Shown: piece by piece, positions 17,601 to 26,225 of the stretch
Position numbering within the stretch: position 1 is the first letter of the stretch
How the letters are laid out: every line of letters starts with the position of its first letter
Assembly: GCF_023893635.1 (NCBI RefSeq)
Contig: NZ_JAMWYK010000006.1
Coordinates: 1-64,000 of the forward strand
Reading direction: 5' to 3'
Length of the DNA: 64,000 nt
Source: Fructobacillus apis
GTDB lineage: Bacteria > Bacillota > Bacilli > Lactobacillales > Lactobacillaceae
Notes under the pieces: generated by a model
Databases searched by the model: none
What the model was told of the DNA's origin: nothing
What the model saw: the letters and a program-made list of their open reading frames with translations, nothing else
Translations under genes and position numbers: made by a program

Positions 17601-19102
17601 AGGCCGCTGTGACAAACGCTGCTGCCGCAGCGTACAACGACGTTGACAAGGCAACGACCAAGCCTGAAGTTGAAGCTGCTGCCCAAGCTGGCGCAAACAA
17701 CATCAACAACTTGGCCGGTGCTAAGAAGGCCGCTTACGCTGCCATCGACGACGCTGCCAACAAGGCCAAGGCTGAAATCGACAACAACACCAACTTGGAC
17801 GGCGGTCAAAAGGCTGCCCAGAAGAAGGCCATCGATGACGCCGCTGACTTGGCAAAGAAAAACATTGATAAGGGAACGAACCAAGCTGAAATCAACAAGG
17901 CTCAACAGGACGGTGTTGATATCATTAACGGTTTGAACAACCAAAAGAAGGACGCCTACGACAAGATTGACCAGGCGGCAAAGGATGCGGAAGCAGCCAT
18001 CGACAACGCCGGAACGCTTGACCCTGCCAAGACGGCTCAAAAGCAGGCCATCCAAGACGCCGCAAAGACGGTTGACCCTGCCAAGACGGCACAGGAAAAC
18101 GCCGTGAAGGAAGCCGCTAAGGCTGCCAAGAACAACGTCGATAAGGCGGGCGATAAGCCAGCCATCGATAAGGCAGCCCAAGACGGTGCTGATGCCATCG
18201 CTAACTTAGCTGGTGCAAAGAAGGCCGCTTACGCAGCCATCGACGACGCGGCTAACGCTGCCAAGGCAGCCATCGATGCCAACGGCGACTTGGATGAGAC
18301 TGCCAAGGCTGCTCAGAAGGCCGGAATCGACGCCGTTGCTGAGAAAGCAAAGGCGAACGTTGACGCACAATCAACGGTCGACGGCGCAACGAAGGCGGGA
18401 CAAGACGGTGCTGCGGCCGTTAACGACATGGCTGACGCCCAGAAGAACGCATACGCCGCCATCGACGAAGCCGCTAAGGCTGCGAAGGCCGGCATCGATG
18501 CCGATCCGGACTTGGGTGACAACGCGAAGGCTGCTCAGAAGGCAGCGATTAAGAACGCTGCTGCCGCGGCGTACAACGCCATCGACGAAGCAACGAACAA
18601 GCCTGAAGTTGACGCTGCTGCAAGCCTCGACTCTGATTACGCTAAGCGAATCGTGGACGCACAAAACGGCACGATTCAAAACGTCGATGACAAGAAGAAG
18701 GCTGCTCAAGCCGGAATCGACGCAGCCGCAGACGCTGCTAAGAAGATCATTGATAATAACCCGGACATGAGTCCTGAAGAAAAGGCAAAGCGTAAGGCTG
18801 CGGTTGACGCAGCTGCCGCCACTGCCAAGGACAACGTCGAAAAGGCCAACAGCCTGGACGAAATCCAAGGACTCATCGACGAAAGCTCACACTTCGCAAA
18901 GGACGTGGAAGAAGCAACGAAGTACGAAAAGCCTGCTAACGCAACGAACGCTGCTGAAGCTGAAGCAAACAACGCTTCAAAGACAAGCGTCTTGCCAAAT
19001 ACTGGTACGCGTGCCGAGAAGTTTGCCGAAGGCGGTCTCATTGCTGCCATGATGCTCTCACTCGGATTGTTCCTCGGACTCAAGAAGAAAAACGATCAGT
19101 AA
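11606..19102 (+). pseudogene. Giant DUF1542-repeat LPNTG surface protein, frame interrupted by two in-frame stops
   Basis: A continuous 2,499-codon frame. It starts with a KxYKxGKxW-type signal peptide (KMYKAGRRWLFAAVT, residues 11-25; ATG 11606 after GGGAGG). Next comes an unrecognised Gly/Thr/Ser-rich domain of about 220 residues (11819-12480), then a long helical region of about 22 DUF1542 units. It ends in an LPNTG sortase motif, a membrane span and KKKNDQ (18994-19102). A TAG at 11765-11767 falls just after the signal peptide and a TAA at 12524-12526 falls before the repeats. No frameshift is present anywhere, and the 6.5-kb repeat part is fully open. As read, no exported full-length product can form without readthrough. 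The downstream frame from ATG 12545 lacks a ribosome site and a signal peptide. Likely role if intact: a cell-wall-anchored fibrous adhesin. Confidence 0.85.
13720..18470 (+). repeat. DUF1542 repeat array, about 22 units of about 75 codons
   Basis: Each unit follows the pattern AYxxIDxAAxxAKxxI...LDDGQKAAQKxAV...AAKxAKxNIDKA...VDxAxxxGVDxINxLN. I counted about 22 copies of the GxxxINxLN/A-xxK-xxAY boundary between 13.7 and 18.5 kb, spaced about 225 bp apart. Two unit types, ending INGLN or NxLA/T, alternate along most of the array. Near 18018-18090 there is a 54-bp partial duplication (TTGACCCTGCCAAGACGGC twice). The units are predicted to be three-helix coiled bundles forming a stiff rod. 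Confidence 0.85.
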
Positions 19103-19138
19103 TACCGTTTAACGGCCTGTCGTTTTGAGCATAAAAAA

Positions 19139-19168
19139 GACCCCAACTCATTTGTTGGGGTCTTTTTT
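19139..19168 (+). terminator. Intrinsic terminator after the surface protein
   Basis: A perfect 9-bp stem GACCCCAAC/GTTGGGGTC with a TCATTT loop, flanked by A6 and T6, lies 37 nt after the LPNTG-protein stop. Confidence 0.93.
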
Positions 19169-19212
19169 GCGTTTTTATACCAGTTTCCGAATCCTTGTCA
19201 CAATTGTCAAAG

Positions 19213-19228
19213 AAGAGTCTATACCAAT
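19213..19228. promoter_or_regulatory. Candidate NagR/DasR-type (dre) operator upstream of glmS
   Basis: Read on the minus strand the site is ATTGGTATAGACTCTT; the left half and centre match the dre consensus. It lies 14 nt upstream of the predicted glmS -35 box. In streptococci NagR controls glmS together with nag genes, so repression or activation by amino-sugar phosphate status is plausible. No glmS ribozyme was recognised in this leader. Confidence 0.5.
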
Positions 19229-19241
19229 CCGTAAATCGGTC

Positions 19242-19271
19242 TTGTTATTGCCTTTGGATGGTTGCTACAAT
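19242..19271 (+). promoter_or_regulatory. Predicted glmS promoter
   Basis: TTGTTA (19242-19247) and TACAAT (19266-19271) with an 18-nt spacer lie 58 nt upstream of the ATG. Confidence 0.5.
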
Positions 19272-19329
19272 AGGTATTGTTAAAAATAATTATTTACAAA
19301 CCAATTAAAGGTTGGAAAGAGTTACTTAT

Positions 19330-21132
19330 ATGTGTGGAATTGTTGGAGTTACCGGCGTCGGAGACGCCCTCCCATACCTTTTGCAAGGACTTCAAAAGCT
19401 TGAATACCGCGGCTACGACTCCGCCGGTGTTTTCTTGACGGACGCCTCCGGCAAGAACGAACTCATTAAGGAAAAAGGGCGTGTCTCAAAGCTCGCCGAA
19501 AAGGCCGAAGCATACGGTTTCAACGGGACGGCCGGAATCGCCCACACCCGCTGGGCAACGCACGGAAACGTGACGGTTGAAAACGCGCACCCTCAAAAGT
19601 CCGCAAACAACCGTTTCTTCCTCGTTCACAACGGTGTTATCGAAAACTACAAGGAACTGAAGGACACCTACTTGTCCAACGTTGACTTCGTTTCCGAAAC
19701 GGACACGGAAGTTGCCGTTCAATTGGTGAACCATTTCGCCGAAGAAGGCATGGCCACGGTCGACGCCTTCCGCAAGATGATTTCCATGCTTGAAGGAAAC
19801 TCCGCCTACGGATTCCTTTTGGTGGACGAAAACGACCCCGAAACGTTGTACGTCGCAAAGAAAAAGTCGCCACTCTTGATCGGTGTTTCCGACCACGGTT
19901 ACGCCGTCACTTCCGACGCCGCTGCCATGATCGACTTGACGAAGGACTTCGTTGAACTCCGTGACGGTGATGTGGCCATTGTAAAGCCTGATTCATTGAC
20001 GATTTTTGATGAAAACGGGGATGACATTGTTCGCGAACCATTCACGCTTGAAATCGACCCCGAAGACACGGACAAGGGTGCTTACCCTTACTACATGTTG
20101 AAGGAAGTCGACGAACAAGCCGTCGTTGCCCGTAACATCGCCGGTCACTACTACGACGAAGACGGCAACTTGCAGGGAATTGGCTGCGCCATCACCGACA
20201 AGATGAAGGAAGCCGACCGCCTCTACATCGTGGCCGCTGGTACGTCCTACCACGCCGGTTTGGTTGGAAAGCGTTACTTCGAACAGTGGGCTAAGATTCC
20301 AACGGAAGTGCACATTTCTTCCGAATTCGCCTACGACCAACCAATGCTTTCAGAAAAGCCGTTCTTCATCTTCTTGTCACAGTCAGGTGAAACGGCCGAC
20401 TCACGCGAAGTCTTGGACAACGTTAAGAAGCAGGGCTACCCAGCCTTGACTTTGGCCAATGTCATGAACTCCACGTTGACCCGTGAAGCGGACTTCGCCT
20501 TGCCACTTTTGGCCGGTCCTGAAATCGCCGTTGCCTCAACGAAGGCCTACACGGCTCAGGTCATCGTGCAAGCCATCTTGGCTTCTTCACTTGGTAACCC
20601 AGGCTTCGACCTCAAGGCCGAATTGGCCAAGGTTGCCGTGGAAATTCAAGCCATCACGGATGACAAGGAAAAGTTCAAGGCCATTGCGGAAGACGCCTTG
20701 GCTGACCAACACTCCGCCTTCTACATCGGTCGTGGTTTGGACGCTGCGGTTGCCCTTGAAGCGGCTTTGAAGTTGAAGGAAATCTCTTACATCCAAACCG
20801 AAGGATTCGCCGCCGGTGAATTGAAGCACGGAACGATTTCCTTGATTGAAGACAAGACGCCGGTCTTCGCCCTGCTTACGCAAAAGAAGACGGCCGGCTT
20901 GCTCCGTGGTGAAGTGGCTCAGGTTGCTGCCCGAGGTGCCAAGACGATTGTCTTTGCCTCAAAGGGTGTCGCAAAGGAAGGGGACGCTTTCGTCTTGCCT
21001 GAAGTCAACGAACTGTTGATGCCTTTGCTCGCCGTTATTCCAACGCAGTTGGTTGCCTACTACGCAACCTTGGCCCGCGGCTTGGACGTTGACCGTCCCC
21101 GTAACTTGGCCAAGTCCGTAACGGTTCAATAG
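19330..21132 (+). CDS. glmS: Glutamine--fructose-6-phosphate aminotransferase (isomerizing)
   Basis: A 600-residue enzyme making glucosamine-6-phosphate for peptidoglycan and other cell-wall sugars. The N-terminal glutaminase domain begins MCGIVGVTG, so Cys2 is the nucleophile after Met removal; this fixes the start at 19330 rather than 19312. Two SIS sugar-isomerase domains follow (SQSGETADSREVL near residue 355 and FIGRGLD-like FYIGRGLDAAVALE near 465). The protein ends DRPRNLAKSVTVQ, the usual C-terminus. It is monocistronic, with a dre-like operator upstream and a terminator downstream. Confidence 0.97.
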   Translation: MCGIVGVTGVGDALPYLLQGLQKLEYRGYDSAGVFLTDASGKNELIKEKGRVSKLAEKAEAYGFNGTAGIAHTRWATHGNVTVENAHPQKSANNRFFLVHNGVIENYKELKDTYLSNVDFVSETDTEVAVQLVNHFAEEGMATVDAFRKMISMLEGNSAYGFLLVDENDPETLYVAKKKSPLLIGVSDHGYAVTSDAAAMIDLTKDFVELRDGDVAIVKPDSLTIFDENGDDIVREPFTLEIDPEDTDKGAYPYYMLKEVDEQAVVARNIAGHYYDEDGNLQGIGCAITDKMKEADRLYIVAAGTSYHAGLVGKRYFEQWAKIPTEVHISSEFAYDQPMLSEKPFFIFLSQSGETADSREVLDNVKKQGYPALTLANVMNSTLTREADFALPLLAGPEIAVASTKAYTAQVIVQAILASSLGNPGFDLKAELAKVAVEIQAITDDKEKFKAIAEDALADQHSAFYIGRGLDAAVALEAALKLKEISYIQTEGFAAGELKHGTISLIEDKTPVFALLTQKKTAGLLRGEVAQVAARGAKTIVFASKGVAKEGDAFVLPEVNELLMPLLAVIPTQLVAYYATLARGLDVDRPRNLAKSVTVQ

Positions 21133-21202
21133 TAACGGTTCAATAAATTAAAATAAGTTGGTGTTTTTCAGCTTTTTAGAGGCTGTTTCATACCTTTTAA
21201 AA

Positions 21203-21234
21203 AGTCGGTGAAAGTTCGCCGGCTTTTTTTGTTT
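21203..21234 (+). terminator. Intrinsic terminator of glmS
   Basis: AGTCGGTG pairs with CGCCGGCT (two G-U pairs) around AAAGTT, followed by seven T, about 70 nt after the glmS stop. Confidence 0.8.
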
Positions 21235-21292
21235 ACCGGGTCTAATTCTGGTAAACTAATGAAGAGTATTTTACATTTTTAGGGGTGTTGCC

Positions 21293-22090
21293 ATGTCTTT
21301 TATCAAGGACTTGTTTGGCCAAAAGGGTCGAACAGAAAACAACGATTTAACCGGTCTTGATTTGACCGACGGAAACTACAAAATCCCAAAGCACTTGGCC
21401 ATCATCATGGATGGAAACGGACGCTGGGCTCAAAAGCGTCACTTGCCACGTGTGGCGGGCCACAAAGAGGGGATGGAAACGGTGAAACGCGTCACCAAGC
21501 TGGCCAACGCGGCCGGCGTGCAAGTGCTCACGGTTTACGCCTTCTCAACCGAAAACTGGTCCCGTCCGACTGACGAGGTGAAGTTCTTGATGAAGTTGCC
21601 CGTGACTTTCTTCGATACCTTTGTCCCTGAATTGCAGGAACAAAACGTGAAGGTCGAAACCATCGGGGACATCGAGAAGCTGCCTGATAGCACGAAGAAG
21701 GCCGTCTTGGATGCCAAGGAAGCCACGAAGAACAACACTGGTTTGGTGTTGAACTTTGCTTTGAACTACGGTGGGCAAGACGAAATCGTTTCGGCTGCCA
21801 AGACCTTAGCCGAAGAGGTGGCGGCTGGCAAGCTCTCAGCCGACGACATCAACAAGGATGCCATTGCGGCCCGTTTGACGACCGGTTTCTTGGGCGAGCT
21901 CGCCAATCCGGACTTGATTGTGCGTACTTCCGGTGAAGAACGACTCTCGAACTTCCTGCCATATCAGGCTGCCTATTCTGAGTTCTACTTCACGAAGGTG
22001 CTCTGGCCTGACTTCGGTCAAGCAGACTTCAACCAGGCCATCACGGCCTACACGAAACGCGACCGTCGTTTCGGTAAAGTAAAAGCTTAA
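21293..22090 (+). CDS. uppS: Isoprenyl transferase (undecaprenyl diphosphate synthase)
   Basis: A 265-residue cis-prenyltransferase that makes undecaprenyl diphosphate, the lipid carrier for cell-wall synthesis. The HLAIIMDGNGRWAQKR motif holds the catalytic Asp and phosphate site. The conserved FAxNYGG (FALNYGGQDEI) and RTSGEERLSNFLPYQ segments are present. The start is the ATG at 21293 after AGGGGTG. It opens the conserved uppS-cdsA-rseP-proS-polC cluster; cdsA follows 21 nt later. Confidence 0.96.
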   Translation: MSFIKDLFGQKGRTENNDLTGLDLTDGNYKIPKHLAIIMDGNGRWAQKRHLPRVAGHKEGMETVKRVTKLANAAGVQVLTVYAFSTENWSRPTDEVKFLMKLPVTFFDTFVPELQEQNVKVETIGDIEKLPDSTKKAVLDAKEATKNNTGLVLNFALNYGGQDEIVSAAKTLAEEVAAGKLSADDINKDAIAARLTTGFLGELANPDLIVRTSGEERLSNFLPYQAAYSEFYFTKVLWPDFGQADFNQAITAYTKRDRRFGKVKA

Positions 22091-22111
22091 TTTGAAAGTG
22101 AGAATTATCTG

Positions 22112-22915
22112 ATGCAAACTCGCATTATCACGGCCATCGTGGCTCTGTTAGTTTTTGTTCCCCTGTTGATTATCGGTAAGTTGCCCTTGCTGATGTTGAC
22201 CATTGTTCTTGGTTGGGTAGCCATGGGTGAAATGCTCCGCATGACCAAGACGCTCTTGGTTTCCTTTGAAGCCTTCATCTCTTTGTTGGGTGTTGTTGCT
22301 TTGATCGTTCCTAACAACTTCTGGATCTGGGCGACGGACAACTGGCCAATGACGATTTCTTCTCAAAGCATCGTCGGCATCATTGCCTTCTTGTTCCTTT
22401 TGCGCACGGTTTTGTCAAAGAAGTCCTTTAACATCAACGACGCCGGCGTGCTCTTCTTGTCCATGGTCTACATTGGAACTGGTTTCCACTACTTCTACTT
22501 GGCCGACCAGAAGGGCTTACCCATCTTGTTCTTCGGAATGTTGACGGTTTGGATCACGGATTCTTTCGCCTACTTCTGCGGACGCGCCTTCGGTAAGACG
22601 AAGTTGGCCCCAAGCATTTCACCAAATAAGACCTGGGAAGGTTCCATCGGTGGTTCCGCCATCGCCGTTGTCTTCATGACGGCTTTGTACGCCTACACGG
22701 GTTGGTTAAACAAGCCGGTTTTGGAAATCTTGATTGCCGTCATCGTACTGTCAATTGGTGGTCAATTGGGTGACTTGGTTGAATCTTCCTTCAAGCGTCA
22801 CTTCGGTGTGAAGGATTCCGGAAACATCTTGCCTGGACACGGTGGTATCTTGGATCGCTTCGACTCCATGTTGATCGTGATGCCATTGCTATCCATCCTC
22901 GGCATGCTCCAATAA
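22112..22915 (+). CDS. cdsA: Phosphatidate cytidylyltransferase
   Basis: A 267-residue integral membrane enzyme making CDP-diacylglycerol from phosphatidic acid and CTP. It has about eight hydrophobic spans and the signature ESSFKRHFGVKDSG...LPGHGGILDRFDS near residue 225-255, which carries the Asp residues of the CDP-alcohol/CdsA family. It lies between uppS and rseP in the usual order. Confidence 0.95.
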   Translation: MQTRIITAIVALLVFVPLLIIGKLPLLMLTIVLGWVAMGEMLRMTKTLLVSFEAFISLLGVVALIVPNNFWIWATDNWPMTISSQSIVGIIAFLFLLRTVLSKKSFNINDAGVLFLSMVYIGTGFHYFYLADQKGLPILFFGMLTVWITDSFAYFCGRAFGKTKLAPSISPNKTWEGSIGGSAIAVVFMTALYAYTGWLNKPVLEILIAVIVLSIGGQLGDLVESSFKRHFGVKDSGNILPGHGGILDRFDSMLIVMPLLSILGMLQ

Positions 22916-23015
22916 ACCGGGGAATTTATCCAATTTCCGGGGATAAGTCAGTGCTTTTTCTATCCTTGTCCACGGAATTAGTCTTTTCCACAGCATTACT
23001 TGATAGGAGGGCGCC

Positions 23016-24272
23016 ATGTCATTGACCGCCATCATTTCATTTCTAATCGTCTTCGGCCTTCTGGTGGCCTTTCACGAATTCGGGCACTTCATCGTCGCTA
23101 AAAAGACCGGTGTGCTTGTTCGTGAATTCGCCATTGGAATGGGGCCCAAGCTCTTTTCTTGGTACCAGAACCACACGGCCTACACCATTCGCGTGCTGCC
23201 GGTCGGTGGTTACGTTCGCATGGCTTCAGAAGACGACCACGATGAATTGGAAGCGGGACAACGTGTCTATCTGAAGCAGGATGAAGATGGCTTGGTTACT
23301 TCTTTAGACACTCGTGTCGAACAAGAAGAAGCCGGTTTTCTCTTCACCGTTGATTCAGCGGACTTAGTCGACGACATGGAAGTACGCGGCTACCGCGATG
23401 GCTCGGAAGAGCTTGAAACGTTGGCTGTGTCATCTCTCGCCGTCATCATCTTAGAAGACGGCCAACCAAACCGCGTGGCGCCACGCAGTACTTGGATTGA
23501 ATCCGCCAAGCCGTTGAAGCGCCTGGCCATCAATTTGGCCGGTCCCTTCATGAACTTCGTTTTGGCCTTCATCGCCGCCTTCGGGTTGGCCTTCTCCTTG
23601 CAACAGGTTTCCGTCGACCAACCGGTCCTGGGACAAGTCGTAAAGGAACAGCCAGCTGCTAAGGCCGGCTTGAAGGTGAACGACCGCATTACCAATGTGA
23701 ACGGCCACAAGGTATCGACCTTTACGGGCTTAGCCGCTGAATTAGCCGGCCAGGCCGACAAGGATTTGCCGGTGACCTACGAACGCAACGGTAAGGTCCA
23801 ACACACGACGCTTCGTCCAGAAGCCGTCGAGGTTTCTGGCAAGAAGGTTGCCAAGGTCGGTATCGTAGCCCGAGGGGAAACGAATTTCGGCGCGCGCCTA
23901 GGTTTCGGCTGGGCGATGGCCTCTTCCTGGTTCACCCAGGTTGGGCACGGTATCGTTGATTTGTTCACCTCAAGCTTCAATTTGAATAAGTTGGGTGGAC
24001 CGGTCATGCTGGCCAAGGCCACGTCAACTGCCTCGAACCAAGGCTTCTTGACCGTGTTGGCTTTGCTCGGCATGCTCTCCGTTAACCTCGGTTTGCTGAA
24101 CCTGCTGCCAATCCCACCACTCGATGGGGGAAAGGTCTTCTTGGACCTCTACGAAAGCATCTTCCGCCGGCCATTCCCAATGGTTTTGACGAACGGCTTG
24201 ATGTGGGCCGGAACAGCGCTACTCGTCATCTTGATGGTGCTCGTTACTGCCAAGGACTTGATTCAGTTCTAG
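23016..24272 (+). CDS. rseP: RIP metalloprotease RseP/RasP (site-2 protease)
   Basis: A 418-residue membrane zinc protease that cuts transmembrane segments of regulators and signal-peptide remnants. HEFGH at residues 20-24 binds zinc. A PDZ domain lies around residues 200-275 (GLKVNDRITNVNGHKV), and the LDG motif (LLPIPPLDGGKVF near residue 360) supplies the third ligand. The ATG at 23016 follows TAGGAGGGCG. It is in the uppS-cdsA cluster. The 171-nt spacer to proS carries its own promoter, so the operon may split here. Confidence 0.95.
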   Translation: MSLTAIISFLIVFGLLVAFHEFGHFIVAKKTGVLVREFAIGMGPKLFSWYQNHTAYTIRVLPVGGYVRMASEDDHDELEAGQRVYLKQDEDGLVTSLDTRVEQEEAGFLFTVDSADLVDDMEVRGYRDGSEELETLAVSSLAVIILEDGQPNRVAPRSTWIESAKPLKRLAINLAGPFMNFVLAFIAAFGLAFSLQQVSVDQPVLGQVVKEQPAAKAGLKVNDRITNVNGHKVSTFTGLAAELAGQADKDLPVTYERNGKVQHTTLRPEAVEVSGKKVAKVGIVARGETNFGARLGFGWAMASSWFTQVGHGIVDLFTSSFNLNKLGGPVMLAKATSTASNQGFLTVLALLGMLSVNLGLLNLLPIPPLDGGKVFLDLYESIFRRPFPMVLTNGLMWAGTALLVILMVLVTAKDLIQF

Positions 24273-24382
24273 GTGGCGCGGGTGATTGTCATTGGCGGTC
24301 CGAATACGTTTCGGGATCGCATCCGGTGATTTGCATCGGACGGCTCGGCTGAAAAGCGGGGGTCGGGCCTGACTTTTACAGA

Positions 24383-24411
24383 TATAATAAACAAAAAAGG
24401 GGCATTTGCCC
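24383..24411 (+). promoter_or_regulatory. proS leader: TATAAT box and GGGGCATTTGCCCC hairpin
   Basis: TATAAT at 24383-24388 has only a weak -35. It is followed by a perfect small hairpin, GGGGC-ATTT-GCCCC (about 24398-24411), about 33 nt before the proS ATG. The leader is too short for a T-box riboswitch. Upstream at 24298-24341 is a second nested stem (GTCCGA...TCGGAC). Confidence 0.4.
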
Positions 24412-24443
24412 CGTACATAACTAAAATTAGAAAGAAGGATGTT

Positions 24444-26159
24444 ATGAAACAATCACAGCTCTTGATGCCAACTTTGCGTGAGGTGCCAGCAGACGCCGAA
24501 GTGAAGTCCCACCAACTCTTATTGAAGGCCGGTTACATCCGTCCGGTATCCGCCGGAGCCTTCGCCTACTTGCCTTTGGCAAAGCGCGTGTTAAACAAAA
24601 TCGAAGCCATTGTCCGTGAGGAAATGGAAGCTGTGAACGCCAACGAAATGTTGGTGCCAGAAATCTTGCCGGCCGAACTCTGGCAAAAGTCTGGCCGTTA
24701 CCAGACATACGGACAAGATTTGTATAAGTTCAAGAACCGTCAAGACCGCGACTTCATCCTGGGCCCAACCCACGAAGAAACGTTCACGGAATTGCTCGGA
24801 GGCGACATCAAGTCCTACAAGAAGTTGCCACTCTTGGTTTACCAAATCCAATCAAAGTTCCGTGACGAAGGACGTCCCCGTTTCGGTTTGCTCCGCACAC
24901 GTGAATTCTTGATGCAAGACGCCTACTCATTTACGGCCGACTACGAAGGTTTGGACACCATCTTCAACCAGATGGAACAGGCCTACGTGAACATCTTCAA
25001 CCGCGTTGGCTTGGACTACCGCATCATCGACGGTGACGCCGGTGCCATGGGTGGTTCATCATCCAAGGAATTCTCAGCGCCAGCCGCTGCCGGAGAAGAC
25101 ACGATCGTCTACACGGAAGAATCCGACTACGCCGCTAACTTGGAAATGGCCAAGGACTTCTACGAACGCGTTGATCGTTCAAACGAAGAACAAGACACCA
25201 TGACGACTTTGGACACGCCACACACCAAGACGATTGAAGAATTGTCTGAACTGTTGGATGTACCCGCTTCATCACTCGTAAAGACGGTTGTGGTTACTGG
25301 TCCCGAAGGGGAACTCGCCGCCGTTGTCACGACTGGTGACTTCGAAGTGAACCTTGTCAAAGTCCAAAACGCCCTTGGCTTGCCAGAAGTGGACATGGCC
25401 GACGAAGCCGTTGTGAAGGAAAAGTTGGGTGCCGGCTTCGGCTCACTTGGTCCCGTAAACTTGCCAGAAGACGTCAAACTCTTGGTTGACGAACGCGCCG
25501 CTGACCTCGTGAACTTCACGGCCGGTGCAAACGAAGACGGCAAGCACTTCCAAAACATCAACTGGGGTCGCGACGTGGCCTTGGAAGATGAACAAATCGG
25601 TGACTTCCGTACGGCAAAGGAAGGCGAACTCGCCGTTGATGGAAAGGGTAAGTTAGCCTTTACCAAGGGAATTGAAATCGCCCACATCTTCAAGTTGGGT
25701 ACGAAGTACTCAAAGGCCTTGGGTGCCCAAGTGCTTGACCAAAACGGTCGTAACGTTGACATGATCATGGGATGTTACGGAATCGGAATCTCCCGTTTGC
25801 TTTCCGCCATCACGGAACAAAAGGCCGATGACAAGGGATTGGTTTGGCCAGCAGCCATCGCACCGTTTGACGTGCACATCGTCCCAATCAACTTGAAGGA
25901 CGAAGACCAAGCAGCGCTTGCCGCTGACTTGGAAGCCACTGTGAAGGCCGCCGGCTTTGACAGCCTGGTTGACGACCGCAAGGAACGCGCCGGGGTGAAG
26001 TTCGCCGACGCCGAATTGATTGGTTTGCCTGTCCGTATCACGGTTGGTAAGAAGGCTTCCGAAGGCATCGTTGAAGTTTCTGTCCGCGAAACGGGCGAAA
26101 GCTTCGAAATGACGATTGCCGAAGCCGTTGCCGCTTTGCCAAAGTGGCTCTCAAAGTAA
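24444..26159 (+). CDS. proS: Prolyl-tRNA synthetase (bacterial type with editing domain)
   Basis: A 571-residue class II synthetase charging tRNA-Pro. Motif 2-type residues are seen in RPRFGLLRTREFLMQDAYSF (residues about 150-170). The YbaK-type editing insert spans roughly residues 240-390 (LDVPASSLVKTVVV). The C-terminal anticodon-binding domain carries APFDVHIVPINLK and a GVKFADAELIGLPVRI segment. The length is typical for the bacterial form. The ATG at 24444 follows AGAAAGAAGGATG. Confidence 0.97.
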   Translation: MKQSQLLMPTLREVPADAEVKSHQLLLKAGYIRPVSAGAFAYLPLAKRVLNKIEAIVREEMEAVNANEMLVPEILPAELWQKSGRYQTYGQDLYKFKNRQDRDFILGPTHEETFTELLGGDIKSYKKLPLLVYQIQSKFRDEGRPRFGLLRTREFLMQDAYSFTADYEGLDTIFNQMEQAYVNIFNRVGLDYRIIDGDAGAMGGSSSKEFSAPAAAGEDTIVYTEESDYAANLEMAKDFYERVDRSNEEQDTMTTLDTPHTKTIEELSELLDVPASSLVKTVVVTGPEGELAAVVTTGDFEVNLVKVQNALGLPEVDMADEAVVKEKLGAGFGSLGPVNLPEDVKLLVDERAADLVNFTAGANEDGKHFQNINWGRDVALEDEQIGDFRTAKEGELAVDGKGKLAFTKGIEIAHIFKLGTKYSKALGAQVLDQNGRNVDMIMGCYGIGISRLLSAITEQKADDKGLVWPAAIAPFDVHIVPINLKDEDQAALAADLEATVKAAGFDSLVDDRKERAGVKFADAELIGLPVRITVGKKASEGIVEVSVRETGESFEMTIAEAVAALPKWLSK

Positions 26160-26170
26160 TGTTTCAACTT

Positions 26171-26202
26171 AAAAAGTCGACAGCAACCAGTCGACTTTTT
26201 TG
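26171..26202 (+). terminator. Intrinsic terminator after proS
   Basis: AAAAAGTCGAC pairs with GTCGACTTTTTT around a short loop, 11 nt after the proS stop. It may let part of the transcription be cut before polC. Confidence 0.85.
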
Positions 26203-26225
26203 TGCTTAGTAATGAAGGATGATCA

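Noticed and set aside
12545-19102. A separate 2,185-residue gene starting at ATG 12545
   Set aside because: It lacks a ribosome site and a signal peptide, yet ends in a sortase motif. It is in the same frame as the interrupted upstream part and is better read as one broken gene.
19169-19329. A glmS ribozyme/riboswitch upstream of glmS
   Set aside because: The leader after the predicted start site is under 60 nt and shows none of the pseudoknot core that I can recognise.
24273-24443. A T-box riboswitch upstream of proS
   Set aside because: No conserved T-box sequence, specifier loop or terminator/antiterminator pair is seen, and the leader after the TATAAT box is only about 55 nt.
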